This document shows positions 43,841 to 53,393 of a stretch of DNA of 64,000 nt, one piece after another; within the stretch, counting starts at the first letter, position 1; every line of letters starts with the position of its first letter. The DNA lies in contig NZ_JBPCZH010000005.1 of the NCBI RefSeq assembly GCF_051251085.1, positions 124,001-188,000 of the forward strand, in the 5' to 3' direction. Under the pieces are notes generated by a model. That model saw only the letters and a program-made list of their open reading frames with translations, searched no databases and was not told where the DNA came from. Both the position numbers and the translations under genes were made by a program. Source of the DNA: Cernens ardua. GTDB taxonomy: Bacteria > Pseudomonadota > Gammaproteobacteria > Pseudomonadales > Halomonadaceae.

Positions 43841-44983
43841 ATGTTCAAGATAAGTGCTTTTTGCCGTAGTTTTTCCACTTTTATGCTGATGACTTCCCAC
43901 GTGGGAAGGCGCTGTTTTTCGCCGTTTATGGCGATGACATCAGCCTGTTATAACCGTTATTCCCATGCGGGTTATACTGCCCATCCATCTTCCTCCTCAG
44001 TAGCGGGTGATACACAGGGCAAATCATCATGGGCCTACCGTGGACGGTTAAATACGATTTTAGTCATCAGCTGCCTGTCATTGCTATTCACGTCTTCGGT
44101 ATGGGCCGCGGTTGCAGACGCTCAAGCCGCACAGTCAACAATCGAGCAGCCTCGACGCAAGGTGGTCGCCACCACGTTTACTGTCATTCAGGATATGGCG
44201 CGAAATGTAGCCGGTGATTTATGGGAAGTTGTTTCCATTACGCCCCCCAATGCTGAAATACACGAGTATGAGCCTTCCCCGAAAGATATTCTCAAGGCGC
44301 GTCAGGCAGATCTTTTGCTGTGGAACGGCCTGGGGCTGGAACGCTGGTTTGAACGTTTCTACACCCACATGGATCACATCCCCGTAGCAGTACTTTCCAA
44401 GGGCCTGGCACCGATGCCCCTTGTGAAAGGGCCATATAAAGGTGAACCAAATCCCCATGGCTGGATCTCGCCGGCCAATGCGGCTATCTACATTGACAAT
44501 ATTCAACAGGCGCTGACAGGACAGGACCCGGCTCATGCGGAGGTCTATCGGCGTAATGCCACGGCTTACAAGGCACGCATTGCTCGTTTGAATGCGCCGA
44601 TTGCTCAGCGACTTTCGAGGATTCCCGCTCAGCAGCGTAAATTGACGACATGCGAAGGCGCATTTTCTTATCTGGCGCGTGATTATGATGTCGGCGAACT
44701 CTATTTGTGGGCGGTGAATTCAGAGCAGGAGGGGACGCCTCAGCAGATTCGCAACGTGGTGGATACTGTCCGCAAGGATCATATTCCAGTCGTGTTCTGT
44801 GAAAGTACAGTGAGTCCGCGTGCAATGAAGCAGGTTGCCAGGGAAACTCATACGCACTTTGGGGGCGTGCTCTATGTTGATTCGCTCTCATCAAAGGATG
44901 GGCCCGTCCCTACCTATGAACGTCTTTTGGCACACAATGCAAAAACCATTCTGGAGGGCTTCGATGTTCATGAAAGCGAGTGA
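43841..44983 (+). CDS. sitA: periplasmic Mn/Fe-binding protein SitA/YfeA
   Basis: This is the cluster A-1 solute-binding protein of a SitABCD/YfeABCD importer. The metal ligands follow the family pattern: His141 (EIHEYEP), His206 (NPHGW), Glu272 (TCEGAFSYL) and Asp347 (YVDSLSSKDGPVPTY). Spacings of 65, 66 and 75 residues agree with YfeA as I recall it. The N-terminus is unusual: about 65 residues precede the signal-like hydrophobic segment LNTILVISCLSLLFTSS. That looks like a non-conserved extension or an upstream start over-call, though no better start is visible. sitB overlaps its 3' end. Confidence 0.93.
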   Translation: MFKISAFCRSFSTFMLMTSHVGRRCFSPFMAMTSACYNRYSHAGYTAHPSSSSVAGDTQGKSSWAYRGRLNTILVISCLSLLFTSSVWAAVADAQAAQSTIEQPRRKVVATTFTVIQDMARNVAGDLWEVVSITPPNAEIHEYEPSPKDILKARQADLLLWNGLGLERWFERFYTHMDHIPVAVLSKGLAPMPLVKGPYKGEPNPHGWISPANAAIYIDNIQQALTGQDPAHAEVYRRNATAYKARIARLNAPIAQRLSRIPAQQRKLTTCEGAFSYLARDYDVGELYLWAVNSEQEGTPQQIRNVVDTVRKDHIPVVFCESTVSPRAMKQVARETHTHFGGVLYVDSLSSKDGPVPTYERLLAHNAKTILEGFDVHESE

Positions 44984-45953
44984 TACTGCGGCTACAAAAG
45001 CCCATGCCCCCCTTGGTCCGGAAACATCTTCGCCCATGATCGATGTACAGGATCTCAATGTGATCTATCCGGGGGGAAATCACGTTCTGCGTCACGTAGG
45101 TTTTAGCCTCGGTGCGGGCAGTATTTGTGCCGTGCTGGGCACGAATGGGTGTGGTAAATCAACACTGTGCAATTCACTCATGGGATTTCAAAATATTACC
45201 CAGGGGCGCATCCGGCTGATGGGGCATTCCATTCGGGACGCACAACGTCGCCATCTGGTGGCTTATGTCCCGCAAAGTGAAATGATTGACTGGGATTTCC
45301 CCGTTTCTGTCTACGATGTGGTGATGATGGGCAGGCAAGGCCAAATGAATCTTTTGCGTCGCCCCATGATCAGGGATGAGGTGTTGGTGCGCGAAAGCCT
45401 GGATCGTGTGGATATGCTGCCTTACCTCAATCGGCAGATCGGTGCGCTCTCGGGTGGGCAGAAAAAACGTGTGTTTCTTGCCCGTGCATTGGCTCAAAAA
45501 GCGCGTCTGATGGTATTGGATGAGCCCTTTACAGGTGTAGATGTGACGACTGAAAAAGTCATCCTGAGAATTCTGGATGAAGAACGTCAGCAGGGGGTGG
45601 GGAGCCTGGTGGTAACGCATAACCTGACGTTGGTGCCAGAATACACAGACCACGTACTGATGCTCAACCGAAACGTTATCGCATTCGGTAAAACGGAGTA
45701 TACCTTCACCCCCGATAATCTGATGGCGACCTTCGGTGGCATGATGGCGCCCTTGCTCAATCTGTTCGGTATGACATCCCGGGACGTTACGGCAAGGGAA
45801 TCTGAAGAACAACCGGATCTGTTTACCGATACTTCGCCTCGGTATACCTCCCATCATGTTGCAAACACTGAATATGTAAAGGCAAAAGGGATAAGCACTG
45901 AGAATGCTGCTTTTGTGAATGAGCAACATGCAAAAGGGAGCGACTACGCATGA
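44964..45953 (+). CDS. sitB: Mn/Fe ABC transporter ATP-binding protein SitB
   Basis: The ATPase has Walker A GTNGCGKST, the ABC signature LSGGQKKR, Walker B LMVLDEP and an H-loop His in VVTHN. The ATG at 44964 has GGAGGG upstream and overlaps sitA by 20 bases. The last about 45 residues after the conserved core are charged and unusual. The stop is ATGA with the sitC start. A role in manganese or ferrous iron import follows from the SitA and double-permease context. Confidence 0.93.
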   Translation: MFMKASDTAATKAHAPLGPETSSPMIDVQDLNVIYPGGNHVLRHVGFSLGAGSICAVLGTNGCGKSTLCNSLMGFQNITQGRIRLMGHSIRDAQRRHLVAYVPQSEMIDWDFPVSVYDVVMMGRQGQMNLLRRPMIRDEVLVRESLDRVDMLPYLNRQIGALSGGQKKRVFLARALAQKARLMVLDEPFTGVDVTTEKVILRILDEERQQGVGSLVVTHNLTLVPEYTDHVLMLNRNVIAFGKTEYTFTPDNLMATFGGMMAPLLNLFGMTSRDVTARESEEQPDLFTDTSPRYTSHHVANTEYVKAKGISTENAAFVNEQHAKGSDYA

Positions 45954-46825
45954 TCTCGCTCATTGAACCATTTGAGTATGCCTTTTTTGTCAGAGCACTT
46001 TGGGTGGCTGGTGTGATAGGCATCGTGTGTGGCGTACTCTCTTGTTTTATCACATTGAAAGGGTGGTCACTGCTGGGCGATGCGCTCTCTCATGCGGTGG
46101 TTCCGGGGGTTGTCATTGCCAACCTCTTCGCATGGCCATTCGCGCTGGGCGCATTTATTGCCGGTATGTTGGCAGCGTTGGGGATTGGTTTGGTTCGGCG
46201 TATCTCTGGTTTACCCGGTGATGCAGTGATTGGGGTTATTCTTACCGGTTTCTTTGCGCTGGGCATGGTGCTGATATCGCTTTTCCCCAGCATGATCTCG
46301 TTAACCACGGTTCTGTTTGGCAATCTACTGGGTATCACGGCAGCGGATGCACTCCAAATGCTTATTATCGCCTTGAGTGTTGGGGCAATCGTGTTTCTTT
46401 GCTGGAAAGATTTATTGCTCTACACCTTCGATGAGGCACAGGCCCGTATGGTGGGGCTGAACGTGCGTTGGCTCTATAGCCTGATGCTGATGTTGGTGGC
46501 TGCCGTAAGCGTAGCGGCGCTGCAGGCTGTGGGAGCGATACTGGTCATGTCACTCATGGTAACCCCGGGGGCAACCGCCTATCTCCTGACCCAACGGTTT
46601 GCAGGCATGCTATGGATTGCACCATTGCTTGGCGGTGGTTTGGCCGTCGCGGGTGTGTACATCAGCTATTTCCTCGATGTCTCTGCGGGAGGGTGTATCG
46701 TACTGTTACAGGGAGGTGCATTTCTTGTTGCGTTACTACTTGGCGGCCGTCGTGTGCGAGCGTTATCGGCCCTCGATGATGCTGGCATAAAGGCACCGTA
46801 TAAGCCCACAGGAGGGCAGGCATAA
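45950..46825 (+). CDS. sitC: Mn/Fe ABC transporter permease SitC
   Basis: The 291-residue protein has eight to nine membrane segments and the ABC-3 signature GWSLLGDALSHAVVPGVVIA, with LFGNLLGIT and DLLLYTFDEAQARMVGLN. It is the first of two related permeases, typical of Sit/Yfe systems and unlike zinc ZnuB systems with one. It is coupled to sitB (ATGA) and sitD (TAATG). Confidence 0.93.
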   Translation: MISLIEPFEYAFFVRALWVAGVIGIVCGVLSCFITLKGWSLLGDALSHAVVPGVVIANLFAWPFALGAFIAGMLAALGIGLVRRISGLPGDAVIGVILTGFFALGMVLISLFPSMISLTTVLFGNLLGITAADALQMLIIALSVGAIVFLCWKDLLLYTFDEAQARMVGLNVRWLYSLMLMLVAAVSVAALQAVGAILVMSLMVTPGATAYLLTQRFAGMLWIAPLLGGGLAVAGVYISYFLDVSAGGCIVLLQGGAFLVALLLGGRRVRALSALDDAGIKAPYKPTGGQA

Positions 46826-47727
46826 TGTCGCTCTTCACGTATTTGCCAGCGTCACGCTTATGGCAGCTCTTCATTGAGCCTTTTTCAATTGATTTCATGT
46901 GGCAGGCCCTTTGGCTAGGAAGCTTCACGGCGGTTGTCTGTGCGCTATTGTCGTCCTTTGTTATTCGGCAGGGGTGGTCCCTGCTCGGTGATGCTGTCTC
47001 CCATGCCGTATTACCCGGCATCATTCTGGCGCACTGGCTCGCTATCCCTCTGCTGGTAGGTGCCTTGATAAGCGGACTTGGATGCATCATGCTCACAGGC
47101 TTTATTGATGCGCGCACCCGTGTGAAGTCGGATGCACTGTTGGGTGTCAGCTATACCACATTTTTGGCGCTTGGCCTTGTTTTGATGAGCCTGTATCCCA
47201 GCAGCGTGCATTTCACTCATGTGTTATTGGGTAACCTCCTCGGGATTACGACTGAGGCGCGTCATCAGCTGTTAATGGCGGGGGGGATAGCACTCTTATG
47301 CCTGATACTTCGCTTCAGGGATCTCAAACTGTTTTGTTTTGATCCGCGTCATGCACGTGCAATTGGGCTGAATGTAGTTCTTCTGCGCTATCTGTTGCTG
47401 GCCTGCCTTGGCCTAACGACGGTTGCAGCATTGCAGGCGGTAGGGCTGGTGCAGGCAATTGCCATGCTGGTGGCGCCGGGATGCATTGCGGCATTGGTTT
47501 CCCGCCACTTTACACGCGGTATGCTGCTTTCGGCTGTGATCGCCGTGTTATCTGTGTGGTGGGGGCTGGTGATCGCCTTTGCTGTAGATATCGCCCCGGG
47601 CGGCTGTATCGTGCTGGTGCAGGCCCTCTTCTTCCTGTTGATCCTGGGTGGCGTTATGTTCAAGCGTTCATTGAGGAAGGGTATCAGCCAACGTACATTT
47701 CATTCAGCGGACGTCACAATGTCATAA
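46825..47727 (+). CDS. sitD: Mn/Fe ABC transporter permease SitD
   Basis: The 300-residue protein is homologous to SitC, with GWSLLGDAVSHAVLPGIILAHWL, LLGNLLGITTEARHQLL and DLKLFCFDPRHARAIGLN. Its ATG overlaps the sitC stop. The pair forms the membrane channel of the importer. No terminator is obvious directly after the stop. Confidence 0.93.
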   Translation: MSLFTYLPASRLWQLFIEPFSIDFMWQALWLGSFTAVVCALLSSFVIRQGWSLLGDAVSHAVLPGIILAHWLAIPLLVGALISGLGCIMLTGFIDARTRVKSDALLGVSYTTFLALGLVLMSLYPSSVHFTHVLLGNLLGITTEARHQLLMAGGIALLCLILRFRDLKLFCFDPRHARAIGLNVVLLRYLLLACLGLTTVAALQAVGLVQAIAMLVAPGCIAALVSRHFTRGMLLSAVIAVLSVWWGLVIAFAVDIAPGGCIVLVQALFFLLILGGVMFKRSLRKGISQRTFHSADVTMS

Positions 47728-48005
47728 GCACTCTCTCACTCTCTATTGTATGTACTTCATTATTGTCGTAATTGTCGTACTTCGTTCCACGTAGTACATC
47801 ACCCTTATGGTTACCCCATTAACCGGCCGACCTGCTGTTCTCACTAGCCCGCTCTCAACGGCCTGTTATTAATGTTCGGTTATCGATGTTTATGCAGAAT
47901 GTCTGAATTGACGGTTCGGTTTGGGGTAGCCACGATAATTGAAGATGATTGCTCTTGAGATTGATCGTTTTTGAGAATGATGGTGCTTAAGCTATGGCGG
48001 AAATA

Positions 48006-48866
48006 TCATGCTGCTGCTATTGCGACATTTTCGATCAGCGCTTGCAGCAGGGGAGAGTCTTCATTTTTACGCCATGAAAAATAGAGGTCAGTATTGCCGG
48101 TTTCCCCCAGGTCATGCACCTTGATCGCGCTGCGGTCCTTAATCGTATTCAAATAGGTTTCCGGTACCCAAGCAGCCCCTGTGCCTCCACTTACACAGGC
48201 TAGAATGACATGGTAGGACTCCATTTCGATCACATTGGGCGATACCAGTCCACCTTCTCTTAGCCACTCATCCAGCTTCAACCGATAGGAACAGTTACGC
48301 TGAAAACCGTAGATATCCAGCCCTTCAAGCTCGCTGGAGCGGGTAATGGTCGGTTGATGTGTATCTGTCACCAATACCAGTCGCTCACTGTAGGCATACT
48401 GGCTAATAATACCGTCCGCATTGATCGGACCATCATTGAGCACGACATCCAACCGTTTATTCACCAGCTCATCACGCAGTATTTCGGAAGGTGCTTGTCT
48501 CACAAACAGGCGTGATTTCGGAAAATGCTCGCGTACCTTGCCAATGGCCGTCGGTAAATAGGTATCCAGCGCCACATCCAGAGCTCCCAGGGAAATATGA
48601 TCACTTTGTTTTGATTCATGCATCATTCGCTGGATGCGGTCAAACATGGCGATTAATTGATCGACCTGATGCAGTAATCGTTCACCAGCCGGCGATAGCG
48701 TCAGACGATTCCTGATCCGCAGGAAAAGTGGTTGCTCAAATGCTTCTTCCAATTGATGAATGCGTGTCGTGATACTGGACGGCGCACGATGCAATTGCTT
48801 GGCTGCCGCTGTCACAGACCCTGTGTGGGCGACTGCCTGAAATGTTCTTAATTGATTGATATCCAT
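48006..48866 (-). CDS. LysR-family transcriptional regulator divergent from aldA
   Basis: The 286-residue protein MDINQLRTFQAVAHTGSVTAAAKQLH is a typical LysR winged-helix start. The effector domain contains ADGIISQYAYSERLVLVTD and a GGTGAAWVPETYL loop. It is divergent from the aldehyde dehydrogenase with 211 bases between, so it probably regulates that gene; effector is unknown. Confidence 0.9.
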   Translation of the reverse strand: MDINQLRTFQAVAHTGSVTAAAKQLHRAPSSITTRIHQLEEAFEQPLFLRIRNRLTLSPAGERLLHQVDQLIAMFDRIQRMMHESKQSDHISLGALDVALDTYLPTAIGKVREHFPKSRLFVRQAPSEILRDELVNKRLDVVLNDGPINADGIISQYAYSERLVLVTDTHQPTITRSSELEGLDIYGFQRNCSYRLKLDEWLREGGLVSPNVIEMESYHVILACVSGGTGAAWVPETYLNTIKDRSAIKVHDLGETGNTDLYFSWRKNEDSPLLQALIENVAIAAA

Positions 48867-49077
48867 ATCGTTCTAAATATCCAAATATATTATTTGAAAC
48901 TTTCAAATTCATAAAACTATAGTGTGCTTCTATACTGCCTGTAAACCTGAATAAACACCCATGCATCGACGATTCAGAATGCTGTTGTCAAAGCATGAAA
49001 AATGATGGTGTGAGTGTCTGGTATGGTTTTCTTTATAGAAGTTTCCATCAATACGTTTAACTTTAAAGGTGCATAAT

Positions 49078-50523
49078 TTGTCTACTGAACGTTATCAGAA
49101 CTACATCAATGGTACTTGGGTAGCGCCTTCTTCCAATGAATGGATGGACGTGGTTAATCCGGCAACGGGGGAAGTCTTTGCACAGGTAGGTAAAGGAAAC
49201 CAGCAGGACCTGGAAAACGCGGTAGCGGCAGCAAAAACAGCCTTCGATTCATGGCGCCGTGAAACGGCAGAAGCTCGTGCAGATTACCTATATTCACTGG
49301 TTGAGCTGATCAAACGTGATAAGGAAAAACTGGCGAAAGCCGTGACAACCGAAATGGGTAAAACCTTGAAAGAAGCTCGTGTTGAAATGGACTTCGCGGC
49401 AGGGTTGTTGCGCTATGCAGCGGAAAATGCGCGCCGTATCGAAGGGGAAATTATTCCCGGTAGCTCTCCGGATGAAAAAATACTGATCGATCGCGTTCCC
49501 CGTGGCGTGATTGGCGCTATTGCCGCATGGAACTTTCCCGTAGCGCTGGCAACCCGCAAAATCGGCCCGGCCATAGTGGCAGGTAATACCATTGTGCTTA
49601 AACCCTCTGAGCTGTCTCCAGTCAGTAGCATATTATTGGCGCGTTTGATTGAAGAAGCCGGCATTCCCAAAGGCGTTGTCAATATTGTGAATGGCGATGG
49701 TCCGGGTGTGGGTGTGCCTATGGTAGATCATCCCGATGTGCCGCTGATCACGATGACAGGTTCAACGCCTGCGGGTAAGAAGATCATGGAAGCCGCAGCG
49801 AAGAATCTCAAGGAAGTACGCCTTGAGCTGGGCGGTAAGGCACCCTTCATCGTGATGGATGATGCGGATGTTGACCGTGCAGCCGATGCAGCCGTGGCAG
49901 CGCGTTTCATGAATGCGGGGCAGGTATGCACATGTAATGAACGTACCTATGTTCACGAAGCGGTGTATGATGAATTCGTGAAGAAGGTGTCCGAAAAGAT
50001 CAATGCCCTGAAAGTGGGGTCACCGCTGGATGCTTCCTCTGATATGGGACCTAAAGTAACGCTTCAGGAAGTCGAGAAAGTTCAGCAGATGGTCGACAAG
50101 GCTGTAGAGCAGGGAGCCAAAGTCGCCATCGGCGGTAAACGGTTGACGGGGGCTGATTACGACAAGGGCTTCTATTATGCGCCTACACTGCTGACCGGTA
50201 TTCAGCAGGAAATGGACATCGTTCATAACGAAGTCTTCGGGCCTGTTATGTCTGTTCTCAAAATCAGCAGCTTCGATGAGGCACTGAAATATGCGAACGA
50301 CAGCAGCTATGGCTTGTCTGCGTATCTATTCACCAGCAGTCTGGATAATATCCTGCGCATGTCACGTGACCTGGCGTTTGGCGAAGTGTACGTCAATCGC
50401 GGTGGGGGCGAAGCACCTCAGGGCTTCCACCATGGCTATCGCCAAAGTGGCCTTGGTGGCGAAGATGGTCAGCATGGCCTTGAAGCCTACGTTGAAACCA
50501 AAACCATTTATCTTAATAGCTGA
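49078..50523 (+). CDS. aldA: aldehyde dehydrogenase AldA-type
   Basis: The 481-residue NAD-dependent dehydrogenase has the Rossmann residues AWNFPVAL and KPSELSPVSS, the Glu in LELGGKAPFIVM, and the catalytic Cys in NAGQVCTCNERTYV. The C-terminus EAPQGFHHGYRQSGLGGEDGQHGL matches AldA, which oxidises lactaldehyde and glycolaldehyde. The TTG at 49078 has AAAGG eight bases upstream; a GTG at 49069 is an alternative start. A LysR gene diverges from it. Confidence 0.9.
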   Translation: MSTERYQNYINGTWVAPSSNEWMDVVNPATGEVFAQVGKGNQQDLENAVAAAKTAFDSWRRETAEARADYLYSLVELIKRDKEKLAKAVTTEMGKTLKEARVEMDFAAGLLRYAAENARRIEGEIIPGSSPDEKILIDRVPRGVIGAIAAWNFPVALATRKIGPAIVAGNTIVLKPSELSPVSSILLARLIEEAGIPKGVVNIVNGDGPGVGVPMVDHPDVPLITMTGSTPAGKKIMEAAAKNLKEVRLELGGKAPFIVMDDADVDRAADAAVAARFMNAGQVCTCNERTYVHEAVYDEFVKKVSEKINALKVGSPLDASSDMGPKVTLQEVEKVQQMVDKAVEQGAKVAIGGKRLTGADYDKGFYYAPTLLTGIQQEMDIVHNEVFGPVMSVLKISSFDEALKYANDSSYGLSAYLFTSSLDNILRMSRDLAFGEVYVNRGGGEAPQGFHHGYRQSGLGGEDGQHGLEAYVETKTIYLNS

Positions 50524-50590
50524 TGATTGTGGCCGCTATTTGCAAGGATTGATGGTGTAAGAGGGGGATGTTATTGATCGTCCTGTATGG

Positions 50591-50620
50591 AAAAGGGAGA
50601 GCCAAAAGGCTCTCCCTTTT
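50591..50620. terminator. bidirectional rho-independent terminator between aldA and opp
   Basis: AAAAGGGAGAGCC at 50591-50603 pairs perfectly with GGCTCTCCCTTTT at 50608-50620 around an AAAA loop. T-runs flank both sides, serving aldA and the convergent opp operon. Confidence 0.9.
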
Positions 50621-50667
50621 TGTCTTTTTGTGGGGTATAAGTAGGTGTGAAGAACATGAGCGCTTTT

Positions 50668-52326
50668 TCAAGCAGTCTCGGGTTCATCTTCCACTGTCAG
50701 AAACGCAGCGTCGATCAGGTTGCGAGTATAATGTTCCCGAGGGTGAGAGAATATCTGCTCCGTGGTGCCTTGTTCTACCACCTGCCCCTCTTTCATGACT
50801 ACCACTTCATCAGCCATTGCTCTAATAACCGATAGATCATGACTGATAAAGATATAGGTTAGCCCATATTTCTGTTGTACGTCTTTAAGCAGATTCACTA
50901 CCCGCACCTGAACAGAACGATCGAGCGCTGAGGTGGGCTCATCCAGCAAGAGAAATTCAGGTTTCAGTACCAGCGCCCGTGCAATGGCGATACGTTGCCT
51001 TTGCCCACCAGAGAACTCATGAGGGTAGCGGTTACGCACGGATGGGTCCAACTGGACCTCTTCGAGCACCTCGGTAACACGGTCGCTACGTTCTCGACGT
51101 GTCATTTCTGGAAAATGGACTTTCAACCCTTCACTAATGATCTCTCCCACATTCAGGCGGGGGGAAAGTGAGCCATAAGGGTCTTGGAAGACGACTTGCA
51201 TCTTCTTGCGAAGTGGTCTCATCTGCTTTTTGTTGAGCGCTTCGATATCCACTTGATCGAAGGAGATATCCCCTGTGCTTTCCAGCAACCGAAGCAGGGC
51301 ACGGCCAAGGGTGGATTTGCCTGAGCCTGACTCGCCGACAATGCCGACGGTTTGCCCTTTTTTGACATTCAGGCTAATTCCTTTAACGGCCTCAAAATAG
51401 TCGTTTTTTCTGAACCAATGCTTTTGTGTCAGGAAGCGTACGTGCACATCCCTGGCATTCAGTAGATCAGGGCTGGATGCGGGCACCGGTGATTTACGCC
51501 CCCGTGGTACGGCGTTCAGCAGCATGCGCGTATATGCCTGTTGCGGATGCGTAAAGACTGCCTCAACCGTGCCTTCTTCCACTTTTTTGCCGTGCTGCAT
51601 AACACATACGGTATCAGCAAAGCGACGTACCAGATTCAGGTCGTGGGTAATGAACAGAATGGCCATTCCCACCCTGTTCTGTAGCTCTTTCAATAACGTC
51701 AGTATCTGCGCCTGAACGGTCACATCCAGTGCGGTTGTGGGTTCATCGGCAATCAGTAGCTCTGGCTCACAGGCCAACGCCATGGCGATCATCACACGTT
51801 GCCGTTGCCCCCCGGATAGCTCATGCGGGTAACCCTTGATGCGCTTTTCAGGCTCAGGAATACCGACCTGGGTAAGTAGCTCCACGACCCGTTCAGTTAC
51901 TTTCTGGCGGGGCACTTTGTTGTGCCTGATCAGCACTTCGGCAATCTGTTTTCCGATACGCATCATCGGATTCAGAGAGGTCATCGGTTCCTGAAAGATC
52001 ATGGATATCCGATTGCCACGGAGCTTCTGGATATCCTGTTCTTTCAACGTGAGCAAGTTCTGTCCATCGAAACGCGCTTCACCACTGACGTGTGCATTGC
52101 TGGAGAGCAACTGCATCAATGCGTTGGCGGTGACGGATTTACCCGAACCGGACTCCCCCACAAGTGCCATGGTGCTGCCACGTGCAATGGTAAATTGCAT
52201 GTCATCAACGGTAGTGACTGCGCCATTGGGCGTATCGAAGGTCACATTGACACTGTTGGCTTCAAGCAAGGGAGTCTGAGCGGCCGGAATATTTGAGGAA
52301 GAGGGTGTATGGATACTGGAAGTCAT
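50668..52326 (-). CDS. fused double ATP-binding protein of an oligopeptide ABC importer (OppD-OppF type)
   Basis: The 552-residue protein has two full ABC domains in one chain: Walker A GESGSGKSV with signature LSGGQRQR, then a second Walker A GESGSGKST with FSGGQRQR, each followed by DEP(T). The Arg-rich oligopeptide C-terminal motif follows the first domain (VPRGRKSP). E. coli OppD and OppF are separate; the fusion is like YejF or GsiA. It is last in the opp operon. Confidence 0.9.
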   Translation of the reverse strand: MTSSIHTPSSSNIPAAQTPLLEANSVNVTFDTPNGAVTTVDDMQFTIARGSTMALVGESGSGKSVTANALMQLLSSNAHVSGEARFDGQNLLTLKEQDIQKLRGNRISMIFQEPMTSLNPMMRIGKQIAEVLIRHNKVPRQKVTERVVELLTQVGIPEPEKRIKGYPHELSGGQRQRVMIAMALACEPELLIADEPTTALDVTVQAQILTLLKELQNRVGMAILFITHDLNLVRRFADTVCVMQHGKKVEEGTVEAVFTHPQQAYTRMLLNAVPRGRKSPVPASSPDLLNARDVHVRFLTQKHWFRKNDYFEAVKGISLNVKKGQTVGIVGESGSGKSTLGRALLRLLESTGDISFDQVDIEALNKKQMRPLRKKMQVVFQDPYGSLSPRLNVGEIISEGLKVHFPEMTRRERSDRVTEVLEEVQLDPSVRNRYPHEFSGGQRQRIAIARALVLKPEFLLLDEPTSALDRSVQVRVVNLLKDVQQKYGLTYIFISHDLSVIRAMADEVVVMKEGQVVEQGTTEQIFSHPREHYTRNLIDAAFLTVEDEPETA

Positions 52327-52337
52327 GAATCATCTCC

Positions 52338-53264
52338 TCAACGTGTTTTTGGATCGAGCGCATCACGTAGCCCATCGCCCAAAAAGTTGAGGCAAAAAAG
52401 CGTAATGGCGAGGAACAGCGAGGGGAAAATCAGCATCCACGGGGCAGTTTCCATCATCTGTTGCCCTTGGGAAATCAACACACCCCAGCTGGTGAGCGGT
52501 TCCTGTACACCCAGACCAAGGAAGGAGAGCACGCTTTCCAACAAAATGACCTTGGGTACCGTCAGGGTAACGTAAATGATCACAGGCCCCAGCGTATTGG
52601 GGATCAAGTGGCGAGTGATAATGGTAATATCCTTTTCGCCCAGTGCCTGCGCGGCTTCCACAAACTCTTTGCGCTTGAGTGAAAGTACCTGACCTCTGAC
52701 GATACGTGACATATCCAGCCACTCGACGGCGCCTATGGCCGCGTAGATCAGAAGGATATTGTGCCCGAATACCACCATCAGCAGGATAACCAGAAACATG
52801 AAGGGCAATGAAAACATGATATCGACGAAGCGCATCATCAGGGTGTCTGTCTTACCCCCCACATACCCTGCAATTGCGCCATAAAGTACGCCGATGATCA
52901 GACTGACGAACGTGGCAATCACGGCAACAGAGAGCGAAATACGCCCCCCGTACAGCGTACGAACCAGCAGGTCGCGGCCATTGGCATCTGTGCCGAAATA
53001 GTGCCCGTCAGCCAGTGAAGGCCCGGTCATGAAGTTGTTCCAGTCAACGTCATCCAGCCCCCAATGCAGGCACCAGGGGCCAATCACGCAGGTCAGAGCC
53101 ATCAGTACCAGCAGTACAAGACTCACCATGGCTGCTTTGTTTTTGCGCAGGCGGCGCCATGCATCACGGGCAAGGCTGTCTCCCTTGATGGGCTTATCCT
53201 TTGATCGCTGACCGGTAGTCGCCCCGGCCTTTGTCGCTTTGGGATCTGTCGGTGTACTCATCAA
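52338..53264 (-). CDS. oppC: oligopeptide ABC transporter permease OppC
   Basis: The 308-residue permease has six membrane segments, a preceding N-terminal hydrophilic region (SKDKPIKGDSLARDAWRRLRKNKAA) and the binding-protein-dependent permease loop EAAQALGEKDITIITRHLIPNTLGP. The FGTDANGRDLL segment is typical of OppC/DppC. It lies between oppB and the fused ATPase, 11 bases from the latter. Confidence 0.92.
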   Translation of the reverse strand: MMSTPTDPKATKAGATTGQRSKDKPIKGDSLARDAWRRLRKNKAAMVSLVLLVLMALTCVIGPWCLHWGLDDVDWNNFMTGPSLADGHYFGTDANGRDLLVRTLYGGRISLSVAVIATFVSLIIGVLYGAIAGYVGGKTDTLMMRFVDIMFSLPFMFLVILLMVVFGHNILLIYAAIGAVEWLDMSRIVRGQVLSLKRKEFVEAAQALGEKDITIITRHLIPNTLGPVIIYVTLTVPKVILLESVLSFLGLGVQEPLTSWGVLISQGQQMMETAPWMLIFPSLFLAITLFCLNFLGDGLRDALDPKTR

Positions 53265-53393
53265 ACGTATCCAAATCCAGAGTGAATCGGCAGGGTATTT
53301 TGTGCAGATTCAGAGTGGTTCGTTATTCATGTGCAGACGAAGCTGCGTTATGTGTCATGCTGATGTTCGGCGTGCGCGCCGAGAGCACGTTTT

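Noticed and set aside
45174..45929. 251-residue minus-strand frame opposite sitB
   Set aside because: Antisense to the ATPase Walker and signature motifs; no own start signal.
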